Assembly: GCA_021234155.1 (NCBI GenBank)
Contig: JAJEKV010000009.1
Span: forward strand, 7,551,546-7,615,545
From: Isoetes taiwanensis
Lineage: Eukaryota > Streptophyta > Lycopodiopsida > Isoetales > Isoetaceae
Reading direction: 5' to 3'
DNA: 64,000 nt
Position 1 is the stretch's first letter, and each line of letters begins with the position of its first letter. Shown piece after piece: positions 34,929-45,849 of this stretch. A program made the position numbers and the translations under genes. The notes below the pieces were generated by a model, which did not search any database, had not been told where the DNA came from, and was given only the letters and a program-made list of their open reading frames with translations.

Positions 34929-35200
34929 GGTCTCACACGCTAGCGCCTGCACCGCATTTTGAGAATCTCATTTTCTCGCCCCGGGCGGCGACGGTGAGAC
35001 ATGGGTCCCAATTGGGCTAGACTTAATCAATTTGGGTGATTTAAGGCTGTAATTCCACTAAACTCGCCGAAAGTTAGGCAGAATTGACCCCTTATTTGGT
35101 CGATTTGGAGCTGTTTTGGGCACTTTTGGGCATGGTCTCACGCGTTTCCCGCCCCGATTTTGAGAATCTCAAAATCGTCCCGGCGCTGACGTGTGAGACA
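34929..35200 (-). promoter_or_regulatory. Paired palindromic modules upstream of leader unit 2
   Basis: Two palindromes have arms CGATTTTGAGA and TCTCAAAATCG about a single central base. The copy at 35155-35177 is perfect; the copy at 34954-34976 is diverged. Centres are 201 bp apart. Each is enclosed by outer arms GGTCTCAC and GTGAGAC, giving a nested inverted repeat of about 70 bp. They lie roughly 190 and 390 bp upstream of the TATA box. Confidence 0.75.
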
Positions 35201-35399
35201 TCGCCTCGATTTTGCTCAAAGCTCCAAATTTAACTAAAACAAAAGCTAGAAATCAATATCTTAACTTATTTAAACAAGATTTGACGCTTTATCTACACAA
35301 AAAATTTCGTATATTAACAAAAATGTTCATTATTTACAAAAGGTTTCAAGGGCTGCTCCCCTTGATGTGCCCGGGTAAGATACATATCCCGCCTCATGA

Positions 35400-36186
35400 G
35401 GGTAACCCTCTTTCAAGGTAATCGTGGCGTGCCGTTGAATCTTCAAAATGCTGCACTATCTTTGCCTCTCGCCGCCTCCTCAGTAGGGCACAAAGAACAT
35501 TTCGCTTTGCTACTGCATGTCCGTGTTGTATTCCTCGCATGACTTCACGGACTAAATTGCTACCGAACGGCGCCCGGAATCAAGAGTCCGTAACTCTTTC
35601 TCGAAGGGCGGATCTCCTTGAGAGCTCTGGCCTCCAACTTCTTCTTCTTGCTCCGCTTCTTCCCCGGTGCTCTGGGGAGGCTTGGGCCCTCGGGTGGCGG
35701 TGGTTTCAAGGTTTGACTTTGTCTGATGTCCGCCGATTGTTCTTACCCCAGTAACCTCGATAGTAGGCATTGTATGCCTCCCACTTCACCATGTACGCGT
35801 TGTGCTCCTTGATCTTCTTCCGGTAGACCTTGACCGGTCTATCACGAGGGCCTCCCCGCTGTGGTCGGCTTTTAACTCTATCCCACGCTGGAAAAGGTGG
35901 GGGCTTGTCTGCCCTGGACCGATCTTCCTCAAAGCCACCTGCCGGTACCTCCTTCTCTCCACATGGGGGTTTGAAGAGCTCGCCTCCCAAGGGGGACGAA
36001 TCGCCGTCCGAATCGTCGGTGGAAGGCGGGTCTCTTCGCACCGATGGTTCGCTGATGACGGGCCCTACCGCCGCTTCCGACCTTCACAAGTTTCCCCCGT
36101 CGCCTTGATGGCTTTTGGCCTTTCTCTTAGTTGGTTCGCTGGTTGTGGTCGGGTCGCTTCCCGACTCTTCGCCCTTCTCCGTGACG
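35400..36186 (-). pseudogene. Extra leader ORF block 1 of element B, downstream part
   Basis: On the minus strand a frame at 35706-36041 (111 aa) is acidic then basic (TDDSDGDSSPLGGELFKP, RDRPVKVYRKKIKEHNAYMV). It continues in another frame at 35552-35770, rich in glutamate. The upstream part lies at 45850-46320, beyond the retroposed insertion. I do not recognise the protein. Its charged, low-complexity character would fit a structural or nucleic-acid-binding accessory protein, but that is only inference. Stops and frame changes show decay. Confidence 0.4.
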
Positions 36187-36198
36187 CCTTTGGCTTCA

Positions 36199-36201
<3 letters not shown>
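36187..36201. repeat. Left target-site duplication of the retroposed insertion
   Basis: CCTTTGGCTTCATAC recurs exactly at 45835-45849. It borders the poly(T) tract here and the 5' end of the insert there. Confidence 0.92.
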
Positions 36202-36235
<34 letters not shown>

Positions 36236-37424
36236 AAGGAAAGAAAATTTTTATTAAAAGATAGAAGAATTACAACATAGGTCTCACATAGACCGGATAG
36301 AGTTTAAGCACAAAGATCACATGCATCAGATTTTATATCCATAATTTCAGATCGACCGCCTTTCTCAACATCTTCTTCTATCTATCAAGACTACATGATT
36401 AAAACCAATCTTCCCGCTTAGATAAAATACTACTGAGGAGCTTAGCACAAGCTTTCCGTTAAACTACGATAAGTCATGAATGCCCAAAAGTTCAAAAGTC
36501 TTCTTGCGTAACTAAAATGAAGAGAAAAGAGTGAAGAGTAATCCGACCAATTCTCCCAAGATCGCCGTCGAGAAGCCCAACCGCTTCAAACTATGATCCG
36601 ATTCTGCAATTTTTCTACAGATGCAAAATTAAAAGGAGATGCATTGTCTGATGTGCGGTCGACCAACCCGTAAAGCTAGACCTGACCTTCCGGCACCAAA
36701 ACCTCCCTAAATTTTGGTTCATGATATCTTGATCGATATGGAAGCGTCTTCCTGGACACAGTTATCTCCCTACACTAATAGAATATAATATAGTTTGTAA
36801 CGTTTTTTGTAACGGAAAATACATTAATTAGCATTTTTTTATTTGCGTCACAAAAAGTGATTTGTAACGCGTTACCAACGAAAAACCATTTGTAACACGT
36901 TACAAAAGATTATTTTGTAACATGTTACTAGTACAATATTTGTGACATGTTACAAAATTTAATTATAGTTGTTGCACGTCACAAATTATTGTTTTTATAC
37001 TACATGAATTTGTCACTTTGTCGTGCAAGATTATTAATTATACCATAGTTTGTTGTCGTAGGTGTCAATTGCAATTAAATTTGAAAGAAAAAAAGGGCAA
37101 GGGAGGGGAAAATTGAGAGCCTCCAAAAAGGAGTAAAAAATACACTAAAAATTTCATTACACGATAGAAATAGAGTATACAAAATGTATGGCTCAACATT
37201 TTTCAACACGTTTATGTAGTAGTTACTCCTATCATTTCCATCAAAATCATCATGCATTGTGCTCGTAAGAGCTGCTTGGATTACTGATCTGTGCGCTCCA
37301 CTATCGATCCAGTAAATGCCTGTTGGAATATCTCGTAAATACCCAAGTTAAATGAATAGAAACAGCAAATAAAACATCTTTCTAAACATCAACAAGTCAT
37401 GAGAAGCCACTTTCTTGGGTCAAA

Positions 37425-37757
37425 ATAATCTAATGATTAAATCAGAGTATGACGACTTATCATTTTCTTTCACGACATAGAGGCAGCCAATAGTACATTC
37501 TCCTCTTTCTAAACATCAACAAGCCATAAACAAGGAATAACAGCTGTCATATTCATCATCTAATTGATAAGGAACATAAAGATCATAATCTAATGATTAA
37601 ATCAGAGTGTGACGACTTACCATTTTCGTTCAAGACATAGAGGTGGCCACTAGTATATTCTCCTCTTTTTAAACATCAACAAGCCATAGGAAGCCATACA
37701 CAAAGAATAACAACCGACATATTCATCATCTAATTGATAAGGAACATAAAGAACATA
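37425..37757. repeat. Tandem duplication of 160-170 bp inside the CACTA element
   Basis: Two units start ATAATCTAATGATTAAATCA at 37425 and 37585. Both contain GACGACTTA, CATTTTC, ACATAGAGG, AAACATCAACAAGCCATA and TCATCATCTAATTGATAAGG. The units differ by several substitutions and an indel of about 13 bp. Confidence 0.88.
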
Positions 37758-37799
37758 ATCATTCAACCTCTTGAGGTGTTCAAGAAACTTACGTGTTTG

Positions 37800-37860
37800 T
37801 AAGATATGCGCACTGCCATGTATGTGTCCCATCCAGACTTCAGAGCGTGTAGAACACATG
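37800..37860 (-). pseudogene. Possible alpha-galactosidase C-terminal exon fragment
   Basis: On the minus strand, CTCTGAAGTCTGGATGGGAC reads SEVWMGHIHGSAHILQ and ends at a possible donor near 37795 (CACG then TAAG). GH27 alpha-galactosidases have a weakly similar W-x-GPLSG stretch in the C-terminal domain. The match is short, so the assignment is tentative. It lies downstream of the clearer exons at 38883-39108. Confidence 0.25.
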
Positions 37861-37899
37861 CTGAATGTGGCAGAGATGCCCTTAGAATGAAGGACCTTA

Positions 37900-38550
37900 G
37901 AAAGGAATATTATTCAGTTCCTTCAAGCTGCAGTTAGAAAAAAACATCCTGGAGGAATATGTATCAGGCCCTAAAAGCAATTCTTTTCCATGCAGCTATT
38001 TCCGAAGCTTAGAAGAAGTCCATGATTTTTTTCTTTCTGCTGGCTTGTTATTCTATGCTCACAACAGAAAAACTTGGAACTTAATGCAACCGTCTATTTG
38101 AACTCTCTTTTCGGACACTCCAACAAGGCAGTCTCACTTCTGCTAACATTCTGGAAGGAGACATTGGAACGATTCTCTCTTCTTTGTCCCGAATGTCAAT
38201 TCTATTGTACTTTTATTTCAATAACATTCTCGTTGTCCAAGAAAAGATTTCTGCCTAACCCCTTGGCTTTGTTGAAATATTCAACAAACTGCTATGTATA
38301 CCATTGCAAAGTTAATAAAGTCTAAAGAACCTCTCTACTTTTCATATTCTCTCTCTTTGAATTCTTCTCTGCTACTAAGATTGAATCTGGCCCACGCCAA
38401 GTTAGGAAAGCACTTATGGAGTGGATTGCTAATGATTTTGTTGGTTCTTACAAAGCAGCTTGCTAAAATAGCAACCTTTGAATTTACTTACTTTGTAAAT
38501 AGGCCCAAATGCAAGGAATCTGAGGATGGACCCTTGCTAATATAAAGATA
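37900..38550 (+). other. Possible gene fragment of unknown kind in the CACTA element
   Basis: The plus strand around 38385-38460 reads ESGPRQVRKALMEWIANDFV, then GSYKAA, which looks protein-like, flanked by possible splice signals. I do not recognise it. Neighbouring frames at 38074-38325 and 38294-38545 show no family motif. Confidence 0.25.
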
Positions 38551-38655
38551 AAACTTCTCTCCCTTTTCATAATATTGTCATCAAAGTCCCTGATAATTCA
38601 GAGCCAACAATTATGACAGCTGAATTAATGCAATCCAAGAACGCAAAATGCATAC

Positions 38656-38829
38656 CTATGAGCAAAGAGCATTCCGCGGCAGAGGAATGGGCTGCCATTC
38701 CAGTAACTCTCTCAACTCTGTTTATGAGATCTTTATCCAGTTTCTTGCATCCAAGTTGCACAGCGAGTTTGTTGTAATCTATTTGCCATCCTTGGCAGCC
38801 ACTTCCCATGTTCTGCGTTTGACATCATG
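38656..38829 (-). pseudogene. Tryptophanyl-tRNA synthetase exon fragment captured by CACTA
   Basis: The minus strand shows an acceptor CTACAG before 38829 and a donor GTATGC after 38656. The 174-nt exon reads TWEVAAKDGK, then in another frame IDYNKLAVQLGC and KDLINRVERVTG, then in a third frame LCRGMLFAHR. This is the start of the cytosolic TrpRS fold, with DY-KL...G, IDRVER-TG and FLRRG-FF-HRD counterparts. One base is missing in GGCAAATAGATTAC and a further shift follows AAH. Frameshifts show it is a pseudoexon. The rest of the enzyme was not found. The parent would charge tRNA-Trp in the cytosol. Confidence 0.75.
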
Positions 38830-38882
38830 CTGTAGATGCAAAGAAAAACACATAAGTAAGTGACCAATACTGTTATATGAAC

Positions 38883-38966
38883 CTGTCCCACTGATCAGAC
38901 ATATCTCCTATTGTTTGCCAGCTATTGCCCGCCCCTGGAGCCCAAACAGAGAGTTGATCCTGGCCT
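38883..38966 (-). pseudogene. Alpha-galactosidase exon fragment 2 captured by CACTA
   Basis: An acceptor GCACAG precedes 38966 and a donor GTTCAT follows 38883. The 84-nt segment reads GQDQLSVWAPGAGNSWQTIG followed by DMSDQWD, the counterpart of the W...VGNSWRTT-DI-D-W block that follows the catalytic region of GH27 alpha-galactosidases. It directly follows the previous exon in transcription order. The junction codon would be TGA rather than TGG if the exons were spliced as drawn. Confidence 0.75.
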
Positions 38967-39045
38967 CTGTGCCAACAAATAATTCAGTCAATAAAATTTC
39001 AAGAAACGCATACAGTTTGTTGGTAACTAGCAAAAAAGAACTGAC

Positions 39046-39108
39046 CAGTCACAGAGGGTAAAGATTGGGCGTCCAGTTTGAAGCAATGCATCTCTCATCA
39101 CTCGATAG
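39046..39108 (-). pseudogene. Alpha-galactosidase exon fragment 1 captured by CACTA
   Basis: The minus strand has TTTCTAG before 39108 and GTCAGT after 39046. The 63-nt exon reads SYRVMRDALLQTGRPIFTLC followed by DW. This matches the MRDAL--TGRPI-YS-C-WG segment of GH27 alpha-galactosidases. These enzymes remove terminal alpha-galactose from oligosaccharides and glycoconjugates. Only this part of the gene was captured. Intron-like sequence separates it from the next exon, so genomic DNA rather than spliced RNA was the source. Confidence 0.78.
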
Positions 39109-40057
39109 CTAGAAAAAAAGATACATTTGCTTATTAGGTATGATAGTACCAATACCCAATTCCAGCGGCTAAAACTAGAACCCTAACTGGACTTCAGGTT
39201 TAGTATATTACAATTGTTATTCTTCAAATCAATATCAATCAACGCTCATGGATGGAATGACGCTGCTGCAACCACCATCGAAAGGAAAAAGTTTGCACCA
39301 GGCATGATTCAAACCCTAGGAAGAAAACCGATCTGCCAGGCCAAGAAAGAAGAGGTTTAAAATCATAATGAATACATGTTAGAGAAAACTATTTCTTAAC
39401 CAAGCTTAAGAATTGCTTAGAAATCAAAGCTACATGCGGAAGAACATAGAAACACATGATGGATTCACGATGAGCGCCCACATATCAATGAAATGAAACT
39501 GGGAAACAGAACTGCAAGCAAGATTGGCGGGAATCAAGAAACGGAGGGAACAATTTCGTAACAATTTTGTGACGCATCGGGGCCACTTGTGATGCGTTAC
39601 AAAATTTTGATATTTCTTAATAAAAAAAATTGTGGATTTTACCGTATGATCTAATCTGCTTAGCCATTTTTATACAATAGGACAAAGTATAAAATGGACA
39701 ACGTTTCACATTCTACAAGGCCAAGAGTAGTTGGAAGAAATTAGAATTTCAAATTAATTCCCTCAAGCCTCAAAAACCAGTTAGTTGACATTCAACCTTC
39801 AACTTCAATCGCATTTCGCCATGCGGCAACGTTTTTTCCCGACATGTGCAACAGATCAATGTTGTTTTTCAGCGATGTTCCTCTGCGGCCTATTCCAGCA
39901 ATTTATCAGGGATTCAAAATATTTACCTGCATTCTGGCCTCTTTACTTCGCATTCCCCTCTTTTTACCTCACATTCCATTTCCTTTACCTCATATTCCGC
40001 CTTCTACAAGCTGCATTAAATGCAACTAACTTGTCTCCATATTACAGGAGTGGCGAT

Positions 40058-40127
40058 TTACATGCCATTCTTAGCATGGAAATAGGGCTCCATGTCGCCC
40101 TATTTCCGTGCTAGGAATGGCATGTAA
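40058..40127. repeat. Near-perfect 30-bp-stem hairpin inside the CACTA element
   Basis: TTACATGCCATTCTTAGCAT plus GGAAATAGGG pairs with CCCTATTTCCGTGCTAGGAA plus TGGCATGTAA around a 10-nt loop. Only two T/C differences exist between arms, and both would be G-U pairs in RNA. It is about the size of a plant microRNA precursor or a tiny MITE. Confidence 0.85.
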
Positions 40128-41989
40128 TTTTCCATTTTCGTATGCATAATGGATGTTAGAGAAATAATATCATGGCCTAAGTTCATTTTTGTACAAGTAT
40201 AGGCAACTCATGCATGCATCTTGTAAAGTCTAGGGATTACTATTTGTCACATAAGAGTCTTGTTAGCTTAAAAAAGATTCAAATATGGAAGTTAAGCTAA
40301 ATATAATGAGACATTGGATTCATCGCATGCACATTGGGTTAGAGACGTTAAAGTAACAATATTACCCATGAGGTCCATAGTAGTATTTCATTGCACGCAA
40401 TGTAACTTATCAACTCATAAAGGACTAAGCCAAGGTACCACCAAATAGACCAATTAATGTAAATTTATTGATCTATGGTCCAACATAAGTTTATACAGAA
40501 TTAAGAAGTAAAACAGGCTATGCTCCAAAAAAACTTAGGTGGAGTCAAAGTTACGCCTCCTTCAAGCTATGCTTTTGTCTATATACTTCAGTTATGCATG
40601 GATAATGTTAAACCCTCAAGGGTTAGGATAACGAAGTTCTCCCTGGACGCTAAAAAACCTATTCTATTCTATTCCTTGTCAATCATTAGGAAATGTGTGT
40701 TAAAACTCAAATATATGGAAAATATGCAAAATGATATGTCTAAGGTAGCACATCATGTCTAACTAATCATTTGAAGAGCATATGCTCTTCTATCAATGTG
40801 CAAGAAAAATGACAATTGAAATTGCAAAAAATAGGCAAAAGCAATTTGCAAGACAAGAGAGACATATGGGGTATGTCCATCGAGAGCACTTTTCGGTATA
40901 GAAGGTAAGTCCCTGCGACTAGTGGCAGCTGGAAGCAAGTCATTGGAAGCTGTAAAATAAGCTGAAGAATTGTAACCACTGCGAGTTCAATTTGTTAATT
41001 TGTGGATAACCGAAAGTGACTTGTAAGTTTTACAAGCCACAGAGTCATCTTCGCACTTTCCATTCCGGATTGTAGGGACATGCCATGTGATAGCTCTAAA
41101 TTGATCTTCTGACAAAAATCATGATCCAATTTTCGTGTTGCACATGCAAATTTGCTATAAGGGATTGGATACTTAAATTTTGATATCCCGATACTTAAAC
41201 CCTTTTGTACTGTCTAGGTTTTAGCAGTCTTCCTTGCCTCTAAAGTGTCCGAGAGCTTGCAACAGGGTTTCCTCGAGTTTTCAAGAGGAACTCCCTAGAC
41301 ATTGGTTCTACACTTGCCCCGTTGTAATGGCCCTAAAAAGCTGGACATGGTGCGATTTGGCATGCTAGAAAGGCAGGGAATGACCTAGAATAACTGATGC
41401 ACCTCCTTGTCAGACTTCCCATTTCTTGTGATGATGCGCTTCCCTCACTTTTCAAAGCTCGGCTCTACACTTGCACATATGCGTCAAAGAAAGATCCTCA
41501 TGTGCTGAGAAGGTAGTGTCTTTTAGGTGGTCGCCATGCTGAAGAATATATAGACGACTTAGTGCATCCTGAAAACGGATTAAGAAATTAAAGGAGCGAC
41601 GAAATGGAATGGGTGGAACAAACATAGTATGCATTAACATAATTTTAAAGGATGGATATTGATTAATATAGAAATTGGTCAGGAACCAAAACATATATGC
41701 ATTAACATAATTTTGAAAATGGATATTGATTCCTTTATGATATACTTCTTTCTTCAAATTGGTCGATTGTGTCCCAAATTATTTAAATCTCATATTGCCA
41801 TGTTCTTTCCGCTGAGTATTTTAAATTGATGGCCATTACTACCACAATCCTTGATATTGCCATGTCCTTTCATTGGCATGGCTCTGCACAATCATGGGCT
41901 TGCAAGAGGCGGGCGGATGTCACGAGCTCTCACACAAGCAATAAAGCTTTTGACCTTCCCTCCGCATTCCACCATTGATCATATCTTCA

Positions 41990-43775
41990 ATGCCTAGCCA
42001 ACTATCGCACTATTATGGATTGAGGACGTTGGCTGGCATCCTTGAAATCGCTTACAATATGGGCAAAAGTTATCAACAAGCGGTTTCATGGATTTTCCAC
42101 AAAAGCTTTTGACACAATTGAGGGACAAGTGCCGGGACAAGTTATGGGACACGGTGGATGCGGGACAGTACGGTGGGGACCAACCTTGATGGAAAAGAAT
42201 GCAATATATAGGCCATAATGGGCATGCTTTCAGTCGTATCACATCATCGGGACAGCCAATAATCGTTAGTATTTGAGTACGTCGGGGTTGCTCCCTCTCC
42301 CCCACACTCTTCGGCCTATACATTGACCGGTGGAAGATTGGCTTTTACGAGAACGGAGGTGCGGGCGCCAATCTCATGCATCACATAATTTGGCAACTTA
42401 TCTATGATGATGATGTCAACCTCCTGGCCTATACCGGGAGGACATGCAACGTCACACGGATGCTCTTGACACTTTTTTCCATTCACCGCCATGCGAGTTA
42501 ACTTGGCCAAAACTAGGGTGTTTGCTAGTTTAGGTCATCCCACGTCGACCAATGCTTCCCTCATTCACTTACCGGGGACAAGATGTAGAGGTGGCTCCCA
42601 CCTACAACTACTTCTATATATATCAAGTTCTCTGCTACCACCCAATGGAGAATGCCGCCATCGGCTTGCCATGCGAGAACAACACCCACAAAGGCGAGTT
42701 GTATGCTTAGGGCCACCGGTCCACACTTGTTTAGGGCCTTGGTCGAGCGGTCCCCTCCCCAGATGGGGCGTATGTAACGGGTCCGCTATCCCTCACCACG
42801 GAACCTCGAAAGCAGTGTAAAGCCTTCTTGGCACGAGCCCTTGGGGTAAAGTCCACGTTTCATACCGGAATCCTACTCCGGGAGACAGTTTTCCTACCCC
42901 TTCAACGGGCTGCATGGGAACGCCATATTATTTACTTCTAGAAAGTGGCCGTTATGGTTGATACACATTTGCCCAACCTTGCTTTGGCCGTAGCAATGGG
43001 TCCCCAATGCCTCAAAGCCTGCTAGAAGGACAAGCAAGCTCAGTGGTTCTAACGTTGGGGTGTACAGACAAACAGATGCGTACAGGTACGGACAAAGAAT
43101 GATCATAATGCACTAAAGCTATACTTAGATGCTACTTTCCTTCGTAAGCTCTCGGATGCAGATACTCTGACGCACGTTAAGCTAGCACACACTATCAATA
43201 GTAGGTCAATCCTAGGCTCGCAAGAGGCCCACACCAGTACTTATACACCCATTTGCCCATGAAGAAGCGCAGACTTATAGCTTCCATTCGCACGGGTGCA
43301 CATCGTCTCCGCATTGAGACATGACATTGGACTCGGGAAGCACGGGAGAAGAGGCTTTGTCAGTGTTGCCACCAGGGCGCCATTGAAGATGAATGTCATG
43401 CCCTCCAGATCTGCCCAACGTTTGCCCATATCCGAGCGCGGTATATTTGGTTACTAGTGCCTGGCCAGCCGTTGCATGAGTTATTGAATACGGTGTCCGT
43501 GGGCTTGTTGGGGTCATATCTCCAGGAGGTTATGGATGCGCCGGACTTCGATTATGTCCTCAGGGACAGTATTGAACTTGTCCTATACAATTGTCTGATG
43601 TACCGGCATACTTATTACTTGCTAAGGTTTTCCTCAAAACCAGCGCCCGGGGCGGGGTTTTAATCCGGCGATGTCAAAACTGCTTTTACTCTCTCTTTTG
43701 TTTAGGTCCCATGGGCCAATTGGTCTCCATGGAATATAAAAAATCTATTCTATTTTTATCCTCACTATGGTCCAA
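41990..43775 (+). mobile_element. LINE family 2 remnant, copy 2, inside the CACTA element
   Basis: The plus strand carries decayed LINE reverse transcriptase. IYDDDVNLLAYTGR (near 42404-42445) is the YxDD-type catalytic box. The C-terminal stretch has SIRTGAHRLRIETW and RLCQCCHQGAIEDECH near 43280-43400, a cysteine-histidine knuckle, then QPLHELLNTVSVGLLGSYLQ. The end GGCCAATTGGTCTCC, then ATAAAAAATCTATTCTA matches the LINE end at 53165. Its orientation is opposite to the captured host exons. Many stops show it is old. Confidence 0.8.
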
Positions 43776-44002
43776 CCTCATCTCCATAGTGCATGCATTG
43801 CTATTGCAGTCATAAATCATCATGCAGAAAGAATAATAATATAGTGCCTTCCACTCTAATGCATTATACTCTGGGCCTCCATAGATCAAAAAAGGAATGA
43901 CTGTACCTGAACATCTTGGGCAATAAATAACTCTCTTCTGGCATCAGGATTGTTAACGATTTTATTACATATTGAAGACCCCAATAACTCATCTAGTCCA
44001 TT

Positions 44003-44608
44003 AAACATGTCCAATCTTCTTCAATCAATGTGCCTTGTTAATTTCTCAATGTCATGAGCATAGCTAGATCGAATATGTCACAATTATAGCATAGTTTCCA
44101 CTTCCACTAATAACATCCATATGCAACGTCTTACATGTCCTATAACGAGATTCACTCTGTGTAGAATCTATCTTGATGTGCCTCAAAGTCCCCTGGAAAG
44201 TTAATTGTGACTTGTTGTATTGAAGCTTGATAGAGTACCAATAGATATTTTATATAAAACAAAAACTAATTAGTGCGCATATTCTAATGGTTGATGCGTA
44301 ATTCTTAAACATGCCCAATCTTCTTCGGTCAATGTGCCTTGTTAATTTCTCAATGTCATGACGCATGGCTAGATGGAATATGTCGCAATCTATAGCATAG
44401 TTTCCACTTCTACTAATAACATCCATATGCAACGTCTTACATGTCCTATAACGAAATTCACTTTGTGTAGAATCTATCTTGATGTGCCTCAAAGCTCCCC
44501 CGGAAAGTTAATTGTGGCTTGTTGTATTAAAGCTTGATAGAGTACCAATAGATATTTTATATAAAACAAAAAAATAATTAGTGCACATATTCTAATGGTT
44601 GATGCGTA
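44003..44608. repeat. Tandem duplication of 304 bp inside the CACTA element
   Basis: Units starting AAACATGTCCAATCTTCTTC (44003) and AAACATGCCCAATCTTCTTC (44307) are about 95 percent alike, with few substitutions and small indels. On the minus strand each can be read as a partial frame including YRTCKTLHMDVIS, which may derive from coding sequence. Upstream on the minus strand, 44910 to 44600 reads MDDRFADLPPTTRRRRLKEL and later FGTYWKSLGNFRSRFGIPY. I do not recognise it. It may be a remnant of a transposon protein. Confidence 0.88.
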
Positions 44609-45849
44609 ATTAGTAGAATAACTAACCCGTCCCTCTGGCGTAGCCAAATTGTAAGGTATACCAAAACGACTACGAAAATTACCAAGAGATTTCCAATAGG
44701 TACCAAATGACTTAGAATGCGGCTCAAACATTGTAGGCAGTCGATTATATTGGCCAACACAAGATGCACACCATCATAGTTCAAATTCATCAGCTCGGTG
44801 TCCTCTAGGAGCTCGTGATATTGCACTAGAAACTAGCATATCAATGTTAACAAGCTCTTTTAATCTTCTTCTCCTAGTGGTTGGAGGCAAATCAGCAAAA
44901 CGATCATCCATCCATGGCGCCTAGAGAAGCACCTCAAGTGCCTAGAAGAGAAACTCAAATGGGCGCCTCAAGCCCCTAGAAGAGAAACTCAAATGGGTAA
45001 ATTCCCAATGGCTATATTTACTAAAATATTTGTAATGAGTTATAAAATTTTAAAATTTGTCACACGTTACAAATGTTATTTAAAACGCATGACAAATTTT
45101 AATATTTGTCACACGTTACAAATGGGTTCGTAAAGAATTTGGCGACGCGTTACAAGTATTTAACATTTGTCACCCGTTACAGACTTTAATGCTTTTTGTC
45201 ACACGCGACAAGTTTAAAATTGCGTGGCAAATCCATTTGCGTTACAAATCAATACGTTACAAACCCCCCTTAGCCCTTGTAGTGCTAGCTCGGCAATCTC
45301 AGAAAAATTAAGCATCCTGTTTCTAAACTGTAAAATCAAAATCAAGAATTTACCCTGACTCCTTCCAGAACAACATTCTTAGATCTTTCCGCTAGAAAGA
45401 AAGAGCAAGAGGAAGGGGAAAAAGCCAAGAACTCAGAGGATCCATTGTTTGATGAGGCAGCCCAGAAATCATACAACTCAATTGCTCTCCTCACATTTCT
45501 GCTTAAAATCTGAATCTTTCGGTGCTTTTTACTCAAACAAGAGAACTTACTTGACAGAAAGAACCGGAAGTTAATGGCAAATCGGCATGAAATGAAAGGA
45601 CCGCTTTTGAAGCAATTCTGATTGAAGAATCCGACCCACCTTTGAATAAACGAAATCCAAAGAGAAAATTGTGCAAAACCCCTCTAGCAGCAGATCAAAT
45701 GGGATTCTGGTCTTCAAGAAGATAGGAGCAGTGCCGGAAGGAAGAGGGAGAAGGGCGGCCTTCCCTCTCTGCCGCCGCCCTAGTTCCAGGCGCCAAGAAA
45801 CGCGCCAACGGCCATCCATCCACTTACCATATATCCTTTGGCTTCATAC

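Larger units (their letters stand above)
36773..45284 (-). mobile_element. CACTA (En/Spm) transposon carrying host gene fragments, 8512 bp
   Basis: Both ends begin with CACTA: CACTAATAGAATATAATATA at 36773 on the plus strand and CACTACAAGGGCTAAGGGGG at 45284 on the minus strand. The flanking trinucleotide CTA (36770-36772 and 45285-45287) is duplicated, as this superfamily requires. Both subterminal zones (36800-37000 and 45010-45265) are packed with TTTGTAACG and GTAAC-N-CGTTAC-like repeats, the usual transposase-binding type. A similar patch at 39545-39605 may be an internal end. No intact transposase is seen. Exons of two host genes, a LINE remnant and two large tandem duplications lie inside. 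It is best read as a non-autonomous, gene-capturing CACTA. Confidence 0.88.
36202..45834 (-). mobile_element. Retroposed polyadenylated sequence (about 1.1 kb) split by a CACTA element
   Basis: A 33-base poly(T) at 36202-36234 is the poly(A) tail of a minus-strand insert. An AATAAA-type signal lies about 15 bases before it (TTTTAATAAAAATTTTC on the minus strand). A 15-bp direct repeat flanks the whole insertion, as expected for LINE-driven target-primed integration. Once the CACTA transposon is removed, the insert is 45834-45285 joined to 36772-36202. Its 5' part (45819-45571) has a possible 83-codon frame beginning MDGRWRVSWRLELGRR, which I do not recognise. It may be a processed transcript or a short non-autonomous LINE. 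The 3' end resembles L1-type tails elsewhere in the window. Confidence 0.8.

Noticed and set aside
37075-37330. Minus-strand stretch reading IPTGIYWIDSGAHRSVIQAA as a host exon
   Set aside because: It looks protein-like, but I could not tie it to a family or find clear splice sites on both sides.
44003-44608. A CRISPR-like repeat array
   Set aside because: It is only two copies of a 304-bp unit without spacers, and the sequence is a plant nuclear genome.
36202-45834. A single 9.6-kb LINE
   Set aside because: CACTA ends with a matching CTA duplication account for 8.5 kb of it. The only reverse transcriptase inside is on the opposite strand to the poly(A) tail.
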